Positions 17,854 to 26,122 of a DNA stretch of 64,000 nt are shown in pieces. The translations under genes and the position numbers were made by a program. The DNA is from Roseibium album (GTDB lineage Bacteria; Pseudomonadota; Alphaproteobacteria; Rhizobiales; Stappiaceae): contig NZ_CXWE01000003.1 of the NCBI RefSeq assembly GCF_001404515.1, positions 124,001 to 188,000 of the forward strand. The letters run 5' to 3'. The notes under the pieces were generated by a model. It worked only from the letters and a program-made list of their open reading frames with translations, did not search any database and had not been told where the DNA came from. Numbering within the stretch: position 1 is the first letter of the stretch; every line of letters begins with the position of its first letter.

Positions 17854-18750
17854 ATGACACAGGCCACAAAGCTGATAGATGCACTCAACGGTACATTTGG
17901 ATGCCACAAGAGTTTTCGCGCTTCGCACGCCAAGGGATTTACGGTCAGCGGCCGCTTTATCCCGGCACAGACAAATGCGGGTGTTCAAATCCCCCTTCTT
18001 CAGTCCGAACAGCCGGTCGCGGCCAGGTTTTCGGTTGGCGGCGGCAAGCCGGGTATCAGTGACAAAAGTCCAACCGTGCGCGGTATCGGACTGATGATAG
18101 GCGGCGCGTCGGAGGTCTGGTCTCTGGCGCTGATTTCTGCTCCGGTCTTTTTCGCCAATAGCGCACAGCAGTTCGTCGACTTCCTCGCCGCCCGCGCACC
18201 TGACCCTGAGATCGGAGGTCCGAATCCGGAGAAGGTGAAGGCCTTCAACACTGCCAATCCGAATACCGTGCCACATCAGGAGTATCTCAAGTCCACCTCA
18301 CCCTGCCGCTGTTATTCCACCGAGCGGTACCACTCGGGACACGCTTACGGTTTTTCAATCGACAATGCGTCGGTTGCTGCCCGGCTGGTCCTTGAACCGA
18401 CGGCTGGTCGCACCGGATTGACGCCGGAGGAACTGGCCGTCTTTCCCGACGATTTTCTCCGGGATGCGATGACCCTCAAATTGGCCGATGGCCCGGTCTG
18501 CTGGGTGCTGAAGCTGATCGTTGCAAATGCGGCAGACGAGGTCCGGGACCCGACAGTTCCCTGGGATGGAGAACACCGGGAAATTGTCCTTGGAACAATA
18601 GAGATCGAAGACCTGGACGACGGCAAGGAAAGTCAGTTGCGGGTGTTTGATCCGGCGCATCTGGCAAAAGGTGTCGATGCTCCAGGTGACAAGGTTTTTG
18701 CTTTGCGCAGTGCTGCCTACGCGGAATCGAAATCGCGTCGCACTGAATGA
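17854..18750 (+). CDS. Cytosolic catalase-related peroxidase, second paralogue
   Basis: 298 residues with no signal peptide. Haem residues are again visible: H in RASHAKGFTVSG, followed by AARFSVGGGKPGISD, and the proximal RxxxY in ALRSAAYAES. It differs from the upstream paralogue throughout, so the duplication is old or the pair was assembled from two lineages. The 71-bp gap and AGGA before the ATG suggest the same transcript as the exported enzyme. Together they would handle peroxide in two compartments. Confidence 0.87.
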   Translation: MTQATKLIDALNGTFGCHKSFRASHAKGFTVSGRFIPAQTNAGVQIPLLQSEQPVAARFSVGGGKPGISDKSPTVRGIGLMIGGASEVWSLALISAPVFFANSAQQFVDFLAARAPDPEIGGPNPEKVKAFNTANPNTVPHQEYLKSTSPCRCYSTERYHSGHAYGFSIDNASVAARLVLEPTAGRTGLTPEELAVFPDDFLRDAMTLKLADGPVCWVLKLIVANAADEVRDPTVPWDGEHREIVLGTIEIEDLDDGKESQLRVFDPAHLAKGVDAPGDKVFALRSAAYAESKSRRTE

Positions 18751-19145
18751 CCATCCGTATGGTGTCTGGCTCAGTTCCGTGAAGATCTCTGTTGTCGGTA
18801 CGATGCTTCCGGCACCGGGCGCTGCGATGAAGGTTTGTTTCTTGTTACCGTGCCCGGATATTCCTGGCACGGCGCATCTCGGTCAGCTCGATCAATTGCA
18901 GAAATAGACTTTACTTCGAACAAGAAATTTACCTATAAATTCGATCTATATTACTTTTTTATTTCACGAAATTTGAGTTTTATTATTTTTAATTGAAAAA
19001 AACTTCCTGCAATCCAATACTTCAAAAGCAATAACATGAGAATTGCAGAAAACTCATGGCCATAATGTTAAAACCGGTGGTTTTTATGAACGAATGCCCC
19101 ACGAACAACCGGCATTTTCCGTCCGCAAACAGGAAGTAATGCATC
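18751..19145. other. Non-coding region upstream of the RTX gene
   Basis: 395 bp without a convincing gene. The first part holds a 7-bp hairpin (CCGTGCC at 18848, GGCACGG at 18866) with no T-run, perhaps ending the peroxidase transcript. From about 18905 to 19030 the DNA becomes very AT-rich (runs such as TTTTTTATTT and AATTGAAAAAAA), unlike its neighbours, and probably carries the RTX promoter and binding sites for nucleoid proteins. Confidence 0.5.
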
Positions 19146-21224
19146 ATGACGAAGCCGTCCTTTGATCCAGCCTTCCTATCAGTGGACGAAACAATGCCTG
19201 ACCCTTCCACCAGCACAGAAAGCCATGCGGAAAACCTCGACCAGGCCTCGTTGCCTTTTTTCTCGCTCGACGAGATTGCGGATCAACTGACCGATGGCTA
19301 CTGGCTGAACGAGGGTGGACTGAGGCGAGCGTTTGACACAAGCAGCAGCAATCAGGTGTCGGTGAACATCGATGGTCTCAGCGAAGAAGGGCAGTCCCTG
19401 GCGCAACGTGCGCTCACGGAATGGTCGAATGTCGCCGATCTGGAATTCGTCTACGTTTCCGGTGCTGCTCAGATAACCTTCAATGATGAAAACACGAATG
19501 CATCCGCGACATCCCAAACCAGCGGAGGCATGATTCTCTCATCTGAGGTCAACATTCCCCTGTCCTATCTGGAAACCCACGGCACGGGGGTTCCCGGATT
19601 TGCCTATTTCATGTATCTGCGCGAAATCGGGCAGGCTCTTGGTTTGGGTCATGCCGGGAATTACGAAGACACTGCCACGTATGGCGTTGACAATCACTAT
19701 GCCAACGATTCCTGGCAATCATCCGTCATGTCCGCGTTCAGCCAGACCGACAACACCTCGATAGATGCCAGTTTCGCCTATCCGGTCACACCGATGATTG
19801 CCGACATTCTGGCGGTTCAGAACCTTTACGGAGAACCGGACTACATCTATCCGGACTACAGGATATTCGGCGCCAATGTCTACGGTGATTACAACGAGCG
19901 AGGCTTTTACGAAATCAGTCCGGATGCCACTGCGACCATCTTCGATTCCGGTGGTGAAGATCTCATTCGATTTCTCGGATATAGCGGTGACCAGCGCATA
20001 GATCTCAACCAGGAAGCGACGTCGGACTTCGCCGGCGGAAAGGGCAATCTCGTCATCGCACGCGGTGCCGTCATCGAACGCGCCTACGGTGGAAACGGGA
20101 ATGACGAGATTATCGGCAATTCCTCCGATAACTTGCTGGTTGGCTACGACGGTAACGACACGCTGATCGGTGGCGAGGGAGATGACTTTCTCAGCGGATG
20201 GAACGGCGTCGACCTGATGTTCGGCGGCCCGGGAGACGACACCATCATGGCGACGAACGAGGACGTCTTTTTCAAGGATGGTGCGCCGATCGACCTGGGT
20301 GGTCCGGGGTATGATCGTTTGATCATTTCACTTGAATCATACTTCGAGACCGACAGCCTTTCGCAATTCGGCATCGAACATTTCTGGGGTGGTGGCGGTG
20401 ACGACAGGGCGATCGGCGACGATGGAACCGTCGACTACATTCTGGAAGGTCGCTATGGCAATGACATTCTGACCGGGAACGCCGGGAACGACACTCTTCT
20501 AGGTGGTGACGGCCACGACGTCCTGACCGGGGGCGCCGGCAATGATTTCTTGCGTGGCGGCATCTGGGGCTATGATCAACTCTTTGCCCAGGAGGGCGAC
20601 GATACCGTCTACTACGCGAGCGGCAAGGTGTTCTGGGACGACCACAAACCCCGGGACATCGGCGGCTCCGGCTTCGACACCCTGATGATCGAAAACGGTT
20701 CGAAATTCAACACCGTAGGTCTTTCATGGTACGGCTTCGAAGCCTTTGAAGGTGCTGAAAAGACGGACCGGGTTTACGGAAACGATGCAAGCGTCAACTA
20801 TCGCATGGATGGCGGTGGCGGCGACGATGACCTGCGGGGGAGTGGAGGTAACGACACTTTGCTTGGGGGAGAAGGAACCGACATCCTGTTTGGCAAGGAC
20901 GGCGATGACCTGCTTGATCCCGGCCCTTCCACGTCAGGACAACAGGAACTTTTTGGTGGTGACGGAAGCGACACCTACCGGATTTCAACGGATAGCGGCC
21001 GAACTTATATCGAGGAACTGTTCGAACAGGGCTCTGACAGCCTGGTTTTCGAGAGCCTGATGCCGTCGGACATCGAAGCCACGATCGTCGATGGCGACAT
21101 GCTGCTTCTCTCCTGGCACGACGGCACGGGTCAGGTCACGGTAAACGACCTTGGGCAAAACATTGAACGGTATGAATTTGCCGACGGATCCGCATACTCG
21201 GCCGACGAGTTCGAATTTTCCTGA
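19146..21224 (+). CDS. Serralysin-like RTX protein with degenerate zinc site
   Basis: 692 residues. The N-terminal 240 resemble the M10 (serralysin) protease domain: a WS-rich strand region, the helix REIGQALGLGH (159-169) and a Met-turn SVMSAF (M195). The zinc motif should be HExxHxxGxxH; here residues 159 and 163 are Arg and Gln, so two of three His ligands are lost while E160 and H169 remain. The rest (about 290-640) holds several blocks of RTX nonapeptides of GGxGxDxLx type (for example GGNGNDEIIGN, GGEGDDFLSG), which bind Ca2+. No Sec signal; such proteins leave by type I secretion through a C-terminal signal. No type I export genes lie nearby. Proteolysis is unlikely; surface or matrix roles are possible. 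Confidence 0.85.
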   Translation: MTKPSFDPAFLSVDETMPDPSTSTESHAENLDQASLPFFSLDEIADQLTDGYWLNEGGLRRAFDTSSSNQVSVNIDGLSEEGQSLAQRALTEWSNVADLEFVYVSGAAQITFNDENTNASATSQTSGGMILSSEVNIPLSYLETHGTGVPGFAYFMYLREIGQALGLGHAGNYEDTATYGVDNHYANDSWQSSVMSAFSQTDNTSIDASFAYPVTPMIADILAVQNLYGEPDYIYPDYRIFGANVYGDYNERGFYEISPDATATIFDSGGEDLIRFLGYSGDQRIDLNQEATSDFAGGKGNLVIARGAVIERAYGGNGNDEIIGNSSDNLLVGYDGNDTLIGGEGDDFLSGWNGVDLMFGGPGDDTIMATNEDVFFKDGAPIDLGGPGYDRLIISLESYFETDSLSQFGIEHFWGGGGDDRAIGDDGTVDYILEGRYGNDILTGNAGNDTLLGGDGHDVLTGGAGNDFLRGGIWGYDQLFAQEGDDTVYYASGKVFWDDHKPRDIGGSGFDTLMIENGSKFNTVGLSWYGFEAFEGAEKTDRVYGNDASVNYRMDGGGGDDDLRGSGGNDTLLGGEGTDILFGKDGDDLLDPGPSTSGQQELFGGDGSDTYRISTDSGRTYIEELFEQGSDSLVFESLMPSDIEATIVDGDMLLLSWHDGTGQVTVNDLGQNIERYEFADGSAYSADEFEFS

Positions 21225-21278
21225 GTTGTGACGCGTGCAACACCGGCACCGATCCGACGCATGACCGGACAAATTCGC

Positions 21279-21298
21279 TCTGCAAAACCTGTTGCAGA
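21279..21298. terminator. Hairpin between convergent genes
   Basis: TCTGCAA and TTGCAGA pair over 7 bp around a 6-base loop, in the 95-bp space between the RTX gene and the convergent DinB gene. No T-run follows, so termination is only suggested by position. Confidence 0.35.
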
Positions 21299-21319
21299 TG
21301 AAGAATCTGAATTCCGGGG

Positions 21320-21838
21320 TCAGCCACCGAAATCGCTGATCAGATCCGGCATGAATGGTAGATCCGTAACGCCAATATCTATACCGGCCTGCACGAACAG
21401 GGTTGAAAGCTGACCACGGTGGTGGGTCTGATGATTGAACATGTGCGTGACAAGCAGCCATCGGGGACGACTGCGCGAAACACCATCCGTGCTTCTGGTC
21501 CAGGTCATCGTTTGTGCAAGCCAACTTACTGAAAGCTGGTCGGCAAAGGTGATGATATCGCTGCACATGTCCTGTTGGGCCTGGCGCAATTCCAGATAGT
21601 CGTCAAAGATGTCAACACCCATACCGTTGACCTTGTAGGACTTTTCGAAAAACCGGTTCATCCAGACCCGGTCTGCGAACAGGATATGATTGAGTGTTGA
21701 GTGAACCGACCTGAAAAAGGCGCCCCGATCCTGCTTGCGATCTTCATCGCTCATTTGGTCTGCCGCAACATGGATCTTGTTCGTCATCCAGTTGTTGTAG
21801 GCAGCCATGCGTTGGTAAAGGCCTGGATCGATCTGCAT
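21320..21838 (-). CDS. DinB-family protein
   Basis: 172 residues; start chosen at the ATG with CGGAG 8 bp upstream (longer in-frame starts run into the carbonic anhydrase gene). A four-helix DinB fold is indicated by AYNNWMTNKI, the first metal His in HSTLNHILFADRVWMNRF and the closing pair in NHQTHHRGQLSTL. DinB/YfiT proteins bind a divalent metal through three His, and many are thiol-dependent transferases; the substrate here is unknown. The gene follows carbonic anhydrase by 22 bp on the same strand, suggesting one transcript. Confidence 0.88.
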   Translation of the reverse strand: MQIDPGLYQRMAAYNNWMTNKIHVAADQMSDEDRKQDRGAFFRSVHSTLNHILFADRVWMNRFFEKSYKVNGMGVDIFDDYLELRQAQQDMCSDIITFADQLSVSWLAQTMTWTRSTDGVSRSRPRWLLVTHMFNHQTHHRGQLSTLFVQAGIDIGVTDLPFMPDLISDFGG

Positions 21839-21860
21839 TGTGCTGCTCCGTTTGCGAACC

Positions 21861-22520
21861 TCAGTCCGCATCCTCGGTCGATCCGGAACCGGCTGTTTCG
21901 AACCGCTGTGTTTCCGGGTCCATAAGCCGGAGTTCTCCGGAGCCGATATCGAACCAGGCACCGTGAAACAGAAGACCGTCCTCCCGGACAGCTCTTTCCA
22001 CAAAGGGAAAGGTCATAAGGTTCTTCAGTGACTGGCGAACACCGGCATATTCCATGGCGAGCTGAGGGTCATCCGCCTTGTCGATCGGCATGCAGGCCAT
22101 GGCGATTGCAGCCGGTTCCAAGAGCTTGATCCAGCGCCCGATGAACTCGCCGGTAGCCATGGGCGAATTCGCATTTTCGCGGAAAGCTTTCACACCACCG
22201 CACTGACCGTGGCCCATGACAACGATATGCTTGACCTTGAGGCTGTCCACGGCGAACTCGATCGCGGCGCTCGTGCCGTGCTGACCCTGCGCTTGCTCAT
22301 GTGGCGGCACCAGATTGGCAACATTTCGCACGACAAACAATTCGCCCGGCCCGGCATGAAAGATCCCTTCAGGTGTCACCCGGCTGTCGCAGCAAGAAAT
22401 CACCAGAATGTCCGGCTTTTGACCGTAGACAGCCAGACGCTCGTGGGTTTCCTTGTAACGGACAAAGCCCTTGCTGAGGTACCGTTCATAGCCGTCCATG
22501 AGAGATGCGGGAAAAGTCAA
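21861..22520 (-). CDS. Beta-class carbonic anhydrase
   Basis: 219 residues from a TTG start with a strong AGGAGG 8 bp upstream. Zinc ligands and the dyad are clear: CCDSRV (Cys, Asp-Arg) and later GHGQCGGV (His, Cys), with VRNVANLVPP between. It interconverts CO2 and bicarbonate in the cytoplasm. A bicarbonate transporter pair (sbtA/sbtB) is 2.5 kb away and the CO2-fixing crotonyl-CoA carboxylase/reductase 7 kb away, which suggests inorganic carbon handling in this neighbourhood; it is followed by a DinB gene. Confidence 0.95.
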   Translation of the reverse strand: MTFPASLMDGYERYLSKGFVRYKETHERLAVYGQKPDILVISCCDSRVTPEGIFHAGPGELFVVRNVANLVPPHEQAQGQHGTSAAIEFAVDSLKVKHIVVMGHGQCGGVKAFRENANSPMATGEFIGRWIKLLEPAAIAMACMPIDKADDPQLAMEYAGVRQSLKNLMTFPFVERAVREDGLLFHGAWFDIGSGELRLMDPETQRFETAGSGSTEDAD

Positions 22521-22636
22521 CGATTAGCCTCCTTGAAAGCACTGGGTGCGCGCATCATCGGTGGGGAGGTTCTTATCACTTGCCAAAGGGAATGCAAATC
22601 AGCCAACGCGATTACGCTGTTGGGAGAACAGGATCT

Positions 22637-22664
22637 CCGTCACATCACGGGAACACCGTGACGG
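22637..22664. other. Hairpin-forming repeat upstream of carbonic anhydrase
   Basis: CCGTCAC and GTGACGG (7 bp) can pair, or alternatively TCACGG at 22645 with CCGTGA at 22656 around a 5-base loop. The alternatives are mutually exclusive. It lies about 120 bp before the carbonic anhydrase start; function unknown, possibly an operator or a leader structure. Confidence 0.35.
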
Positions 22665-22709
22665 ACCGGTTCACGGGTGACCATTTCATGTCAGATCGTC
22701 GGATCGTGC

Positions 22710-22736
22710 TTGCGCCGGTCACGTGCACCGGCGCAA
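22710..22736 (-). terminator. Strong stem-loop after the isochorismatase-like gene
   Basis: TTGCGCCGGT and ACCGGCGCAA form a perfect 10-bp stem with the loop CACGTGC, 13 bp past the stop codon of the gene at 22749. It lacks a clear U-run, so efficiency is uncertain. Confidence 0.6.
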
Positions 22737-22748
22737 ACCTCTGGCCTG

Positions 22749-23597
22749 TCAGCTGGCAGACTTGAGTTTTTGCACGACCTCTTCCGTGGTCCAGACAGCG
22801 TTGGCCATATAGCGGAAGTTGATGATCGCGGACAGGTATCCATCACCTTCTGGCAATTTCGCTGCTGCCGTTGCATCGCGTATCACGGCCACTTCGAAGC
22901 CCTGTTCCAGCAATTCGCGAAGGTGGCTTTCGGTACACAAGTTTGCCGACATCCCGGCGAGTATGACCTGGTCCACACCGTTCTTGCGCAGCTGAAGCGT
23001 AAGGTCGTTGGTGTCGTTGCCATAAACCTTGTGCGGTGATGTCACGATGGTCTTGCCATCGTTGATGTATGGCTTGTATTGCGGCATCCAGTCGGCGCCG
23101 GACCCCTCGAAACCTTCAGTCGTCAGGGCTCCCTTGCGGTCGAACATGCCGATCTTGTGCATCAGTTTCTCAAGCGCACCTTCGAATTTCCATCCGTGAT
23201 CCGTCGGGTAGTAGTAGTGAGGCGAAACAGCCACCGTCAGACCCGCTTCCTTTGCGGACTTGAACAGCGTTTCGATGTTATCGACCGTGTTGTGTTCTTC
23301 CACGCTCGCACCGATCACGCCCCACGTCACACCATCGGGATGAAGAAAATCAATCTGCGGGTCTGTAACGACGAGAGCAGCGCGCTTGAGATCAAGCTTC
23401 ATGTCCGAGGGTGGCAAGGCCGGTTCCGCCGGATCGGCATAAGGGTTGGCCGTTTCTGCCGATGCGTTTCCTGCAACGGTGGCAGCGACACCCGCCGCTC
23501 CGGCCACCACGGCACCGCGTAGCGCGGCACGGCGCGAAACTCCCGACTTCCGCATTTCGTTCTCATGTTCGTGATCGTGATCGTGACAATTGCACAT
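22749..23597 (-). CDS. Tat-exported isochorismatase-family cysteine hydrolase
   Basis: 282 residues; start chosen at the ATG with GGAGG 8 bp upstream. The catalytic triad is Asp in VVTDPQIDFLHP, Lys in SPHKVYGND and Cys in GMSANLCTESH, so it should hydrolyse an amide or a similar bond, as nicotinamidases, N-carbamoyl hydrolases and isochorismatases do. A twin-arginine signal (SRRAALRG followed by an Ala/Gly/Val-rich core ending ASA) exports it folded, which is unusual for this family. Before the RR motif is a short Cys/His-rich tag (MCNCHDHDHEHENE). It faces an AraC regulator across a 128-bp region with paired direct repeats. Confidence 0.87.
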   Translation of the reverse strand: MCNCHDHDHEHENEMRKSGVSRRAALRGAVVAGAAGVAATVAGNASAETANPYADPAEPALPPSDMKLDLKRAALVVTDPQIDFLHPDGVTWGVIGASVEEHNTVDNIETLFKSAKEAGLTVAVSPHYYYPTDHGWKFEGALEKLMHKIGMFDRKGALTTEGFEGSGADWMPQYKPYINDGKTIVTSPHKVYGNDTNDLTLQLRKNGVDQVILAGMSANLCTESHLRELLEQGFEVAVIRDATAAAKLPEGDGYLSAIINFRYMANAVWTTEEVVQKLKSAS

Positions 23598-23647
23598 CGA
23601 CAAATCCTCCAGGTTTGATGTCAATGACCTCAACTTGAAAGACATGA

Positions 23648-23705
23648 TGTATCTTTGCGTCCGAGAAAGAGACAAAAAGGACAAATTTTGTATCTTTTCA
23701 TCCGA
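23648..23705. promoter_or_regulatory. Two direct repeats 41 bp apart, candidate AraC-family operator
   Basis: TGTATCTTTGCGTCCGA at 23648-23664 and TGTATCTTTTCATCCGA at 23689-23705 match at 15 of 17 positions, starting 41 bp apart, close to four helical turns. AraC-family proteins commonly bind direct repeats on one DNA face. The repeats occupy the divergent region between the exported hydrolase and the regulator. Confidence 0.65.
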
Positions 23706-23725
23706 AAGGCGTGCAGTGTCACAAC

Positions 23726-24643
23726 ATGAATTTCGAACACGTATTCGATCAGCTTGAGCTCACGACAGACCCTTTCGCTGTTTGCGAATTGCGTGGCGAA
23801 TGCGATCTGGGTCTGGGACAGGATGCAAATGCCACGCTGCATTACATTCTCGCCGGGGAAGGCGCGATCCTGATCCGGGGCGAACCGGCCATCGAGGTCA
23901 GCCCCGGAAGTCTTGTGCTCATTCCCGCTCTCCAGAGCCATGCGCTGCGCAGCTTCGGCAGGCCCGGCGAACCGGTCCCCAAATGTGATCCGGCAGAGCT
24001 CAAACTGCGACACGTGCTGGAAGTTTCTCGAGATGGCGGCGACGACAATCAGGTTATCGCGCTTTGCGCGCGTGTACGCGTGGGTTTGCGCGGTGCAGAA
24101 GACGTCATCGATCTCATACGCAGCCCGATCGTCGAGCGGATCGACCCTGACAACCCGTTGCGCCCCGTGCTGAACATGATCCTGCAGGAATTGAGCCGGC
24201 CGACAACCGGAAGCCGCGCGATGATCCGGTCCCTGCTGACGCAGTGCATGATCGAGTTGCTGCGCCGCCGCGTTGTGCACGACGACGAAGGCCTGCGCTG
24301 GATGGCCGCCCTTCGGGATCCATCGGTCTGGGAAGCGCTGCGGGCACTGCTGGACGCTCCGGGAGACGCGCACACAGTGGAAAGCCTGGCTGCGCGCGTC
24401 GGCATGAGCCGATCGACCTTCGCTCAACGATTCGCCGCTGCCTATGGAAGCGGCCCCATCGAGCTCTTGCGCGATTTGCGGTTGCACCGTGCCGCAAGGT
24501 TGTTGCGCGACAGTGATTTGCCCGTCAAGACGATTGCGCACTCGGTCGGATTCAGCAGTCGCACTGCCTTCAGCCGGTTGTTTGAACAGCGCACAGGCCA
24601 AAGTCCGATTCAGTACCGGCAACAGCAAATTTCACAAAGGTAA
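23726..24643 (+). CDS. AraC-family transcriptional regulator with cupin sensor domain
   Basis: 305 residues. An N-terminal cupin (about 20-110: LHYILAGEGAILIRG, VSPGSLVLIPALQSHAL) is followed by a C-terminal pair of helix-turn-helix motifs (VESLAARVGMSRSTFAQRF and VKTIAHSVGFSSRTAFSRLF, ending in the family signature GQSPIQYR). A GTG at 23711 is also in frame but has poorly placed ribosome binding; ATG 23726 is chosen with modest certainty. It probably controls the divergent exported hydrolase through the repeats between them. Confidence 0.88.
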   Translation: MNFEHVFDQLELTTDPFAVCELRGECDLGLGQDANATLHYILAGEGAILIRGEPAIEVSPGSLVLIPALQSHALRSFGRPGEPVPKCDPAELKLRHVLEVSRDGGDDNQVIALCARVRVGLRGAEDVIDLIRSPIVERIDPDNPLRPVLNMILQELSRPTTGSRAMIRSLLTQCMIELLRRRVVHDDEGLRWMAALRDPSVWEALRALLDAPGDAHTVESLAARVGMSRSTFAQRFAAAYGSGPIELLRDLRLHRAARLLRDSDLPVKTIAHSVGFSSRTAFSRLFEQRTGQSPIQYRQQQISQR

Positions 24644-24648
24644 ATCCT

Positions 24649-24960
24649 TTAGAAGCGTTCCGCACGCAGGACCGAGCAGTCCGATACTGTAACAACACCG
24701 ATGTGGCGCTCGACCACGGCAAAGGCCGCCTCCAGCATTTCGTCGAGCCGCTCGGGACGGATGATGCATATGATCGCGATCATGCCTCCGGCTCTGGAGA
24801 CCTGGCCTTCGCGGCTCCAGCGCCCCGACCGGCCACTGCCGCCCATCACCGGCAGGATCGTGTAACCGGTCACTCCGGCTTCATCCAATGCGTCGGTCAA
24901 CCGCGTTTCCATGGGCGCCTCAATGATGATTTCCACCCGTTTTGCATCATTCATCATCAT
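24649..24960 (-). CDS. sbtB: PII-like bicarbonate-transport regulator (SbtB-like)
   Basis: 103 residues, start at the ATG with GGAGG 8 bp upstream, 4 bp after the sbtA stop. The ferredoxin-like PII fold is suggested by VEIIIEAPMETRLTDALDEAG, TGYTILPVMGGSG (the start of the T-loop) and GMIAIICIIRPERLDEML. SbtB proteins are PII homologues that bind adenine nucleotides and control SbtA. The short CGPxGC redox tail of some cyanobacterial SbtB is not present. Identification rests on fold pattern plus linkage to sbtA. Confidence 0.82.
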   Translation of the reverse strand: MMMNDAKRVEIIIEAPMETRLTDALDEAGVTGYTILPVMGGSGRSGRWSREGQVSRAGGMIAIICIIRPERLDEMLEAAFAVVERHIGVVTVSDCSVLRAERF

Positions 24961-24964
24961 GAAC

Positions 24965-25960
24965 TCATCCTCCGGCAGCCTGGGCAATGTTGAGATAAAG
25001 CGGAATTCCGATCGTCAGGTTGAACGGAAAGGTAATGCCGAGAGACATTGTAAGGTAAATCGATGGATTGGCCTCGGGCAGTGCAACTCTCATGGCGGCC
25101 GGAACCGCAATGTAGGACGCGGAGGCACTCAACGTCATCAGCAGCATCGTTCCGCCAACGGAAAGGCCGATCACGTTTCCGGCCAGGAGACCGGCAACCG
25201 CGCCGATCAACGGCATCAGGATACCGAACGAGATCAATCCAGGCCGCAGGAGTCCGGCGCTGCTGCGCAGTCCGCGTCCGGCGACAAGACCCATATCGAG
25301 CAAAAACAGGCAAAGAACACCCTTGAACGGGGAAACGATGAAACTTTCGATTTCCGATAGCCCTTTCGGACCGGACAGGAACCCGATGAAGAACGAACCG
25401 ACAAGAAGCACGATGGAACCGTTCAGCAGGATCTCCCTCAAAAGTCCCTTGGTCCCCTTGGCCCGTTCTGCATTGGTATCGGCAGACGAGAACCTGGCCG
25501 CCAGCCAAAGAGCCGACAGGATGGCCGGAGCCTCCATGGCCGCTGCAACTGCAACGAGATAGCCTTCGCTGGCAATGCCCTGGCTCTGCAGAACCGACGT
25601 CGCCGCGACAAAGGTCACGATCGATATCGAACCGTAATGCCCGGCAACGGCAGCCGCATCGACCGCACTGAGGCGTGACATGGTGCGCAACAGTCCGAAT
25701 GCGGCAAATGGAATGACGAACGAAAGGACAACGCCGGCAAGAAGTGCGAGCAGGAGCGTGGAATCAATGCCATGCGCACTCACGCTTACTCCGCCCTTGA
25801 AACCGATGGCGAAGAGCAGATAGATGGAAATCGCTTTCGCCGCCGCTTCCGGAACAGACAGGTCCGACTTGACCAGCGCGGCCCCCAGTCCAAGCGCAAA
25901 GAAGAGGATGATCGGCGACAGCAGGTTTTCTGCCGCCAATGAAAAGATCGTTTCAACCAA
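24965..25960 (-). CDS. sbtA: Sodium-dependent bicarbonate transporter family permease (SbtA-like)
   Basis: 331 residues, about ten membrane helices in two halves separated by a hydrophilic loop (ADTNAERAKGTKG), the usual SbtA arrangement. Recognisable blocks are ALGLGAALVKSDLSVPE, KGGVSVS, HYGSISIVTFVAA and ASYIAVPAAMRVALPEANP. The start is a TTG. The family imports bicarbonate with Na+ in cyanobacteria; in heterotrophs its role is less studied. The next gene encodes the SbtB-like regulator, strengthening the call. Upstream on the same strand are a small unknown gene and ethylmalonyl-CoA mutase. Confidence 0.92.
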   Translation of the reverse strand: MVETIFSLAAENLLSPIILFFALGLGAALVKSDLSVPEAAAKAISIYLLFAIGFKGGVSVSAHGIDSTLLLALLAGVVLSFVIPFAAFGLLRTMSRLSAVDAAAVAGHYGSISIVTFVAATSVLQSQGIASEGYLVAVAAAMEAPAILSALWLAARFSSADTNAERAKGTKGLLREILLNGSIVLLVGSFFIGFLSGPKGLSEIESFIVSPFKGVLCLFLLDMGLVAGRGLRSSAGLLRPGLISFGILMPLIGAVAGLLAGNVIGLSVGGTMLLMTLSASASYIAVPAAMRVALPEANPSIYLTMSLGITFPFNLTIGIPLYLNIAQAAGG

Positions 25961-26122
25961 ACCCGTTGCGCCCTTAGCCCGACCGCATCCCGACGAATGA
26001 CTTCATCGAACAGAATACGTAAGAATACTTATATTGGCGGATATGGGTATTTCCTGAAACGCGTCAAGGACCGTCAGCAGGACAACCGCTGAAAAACGCC
26101 TCATACCTTGAGAGATAGAGAC

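Noticed and set aside
19146-21224. Repeated GGNGND blocks as DNA repeats or CRISPR
   Set aside because: They are codon-phased RTX nonapeptides, not DNA-level repeats.
26009-26034. GAATACGTAAGAATACTTA repeat upstream of sbtA
   Set aside because: Short direct repeat; could be a LysR-type site but too weak to call.
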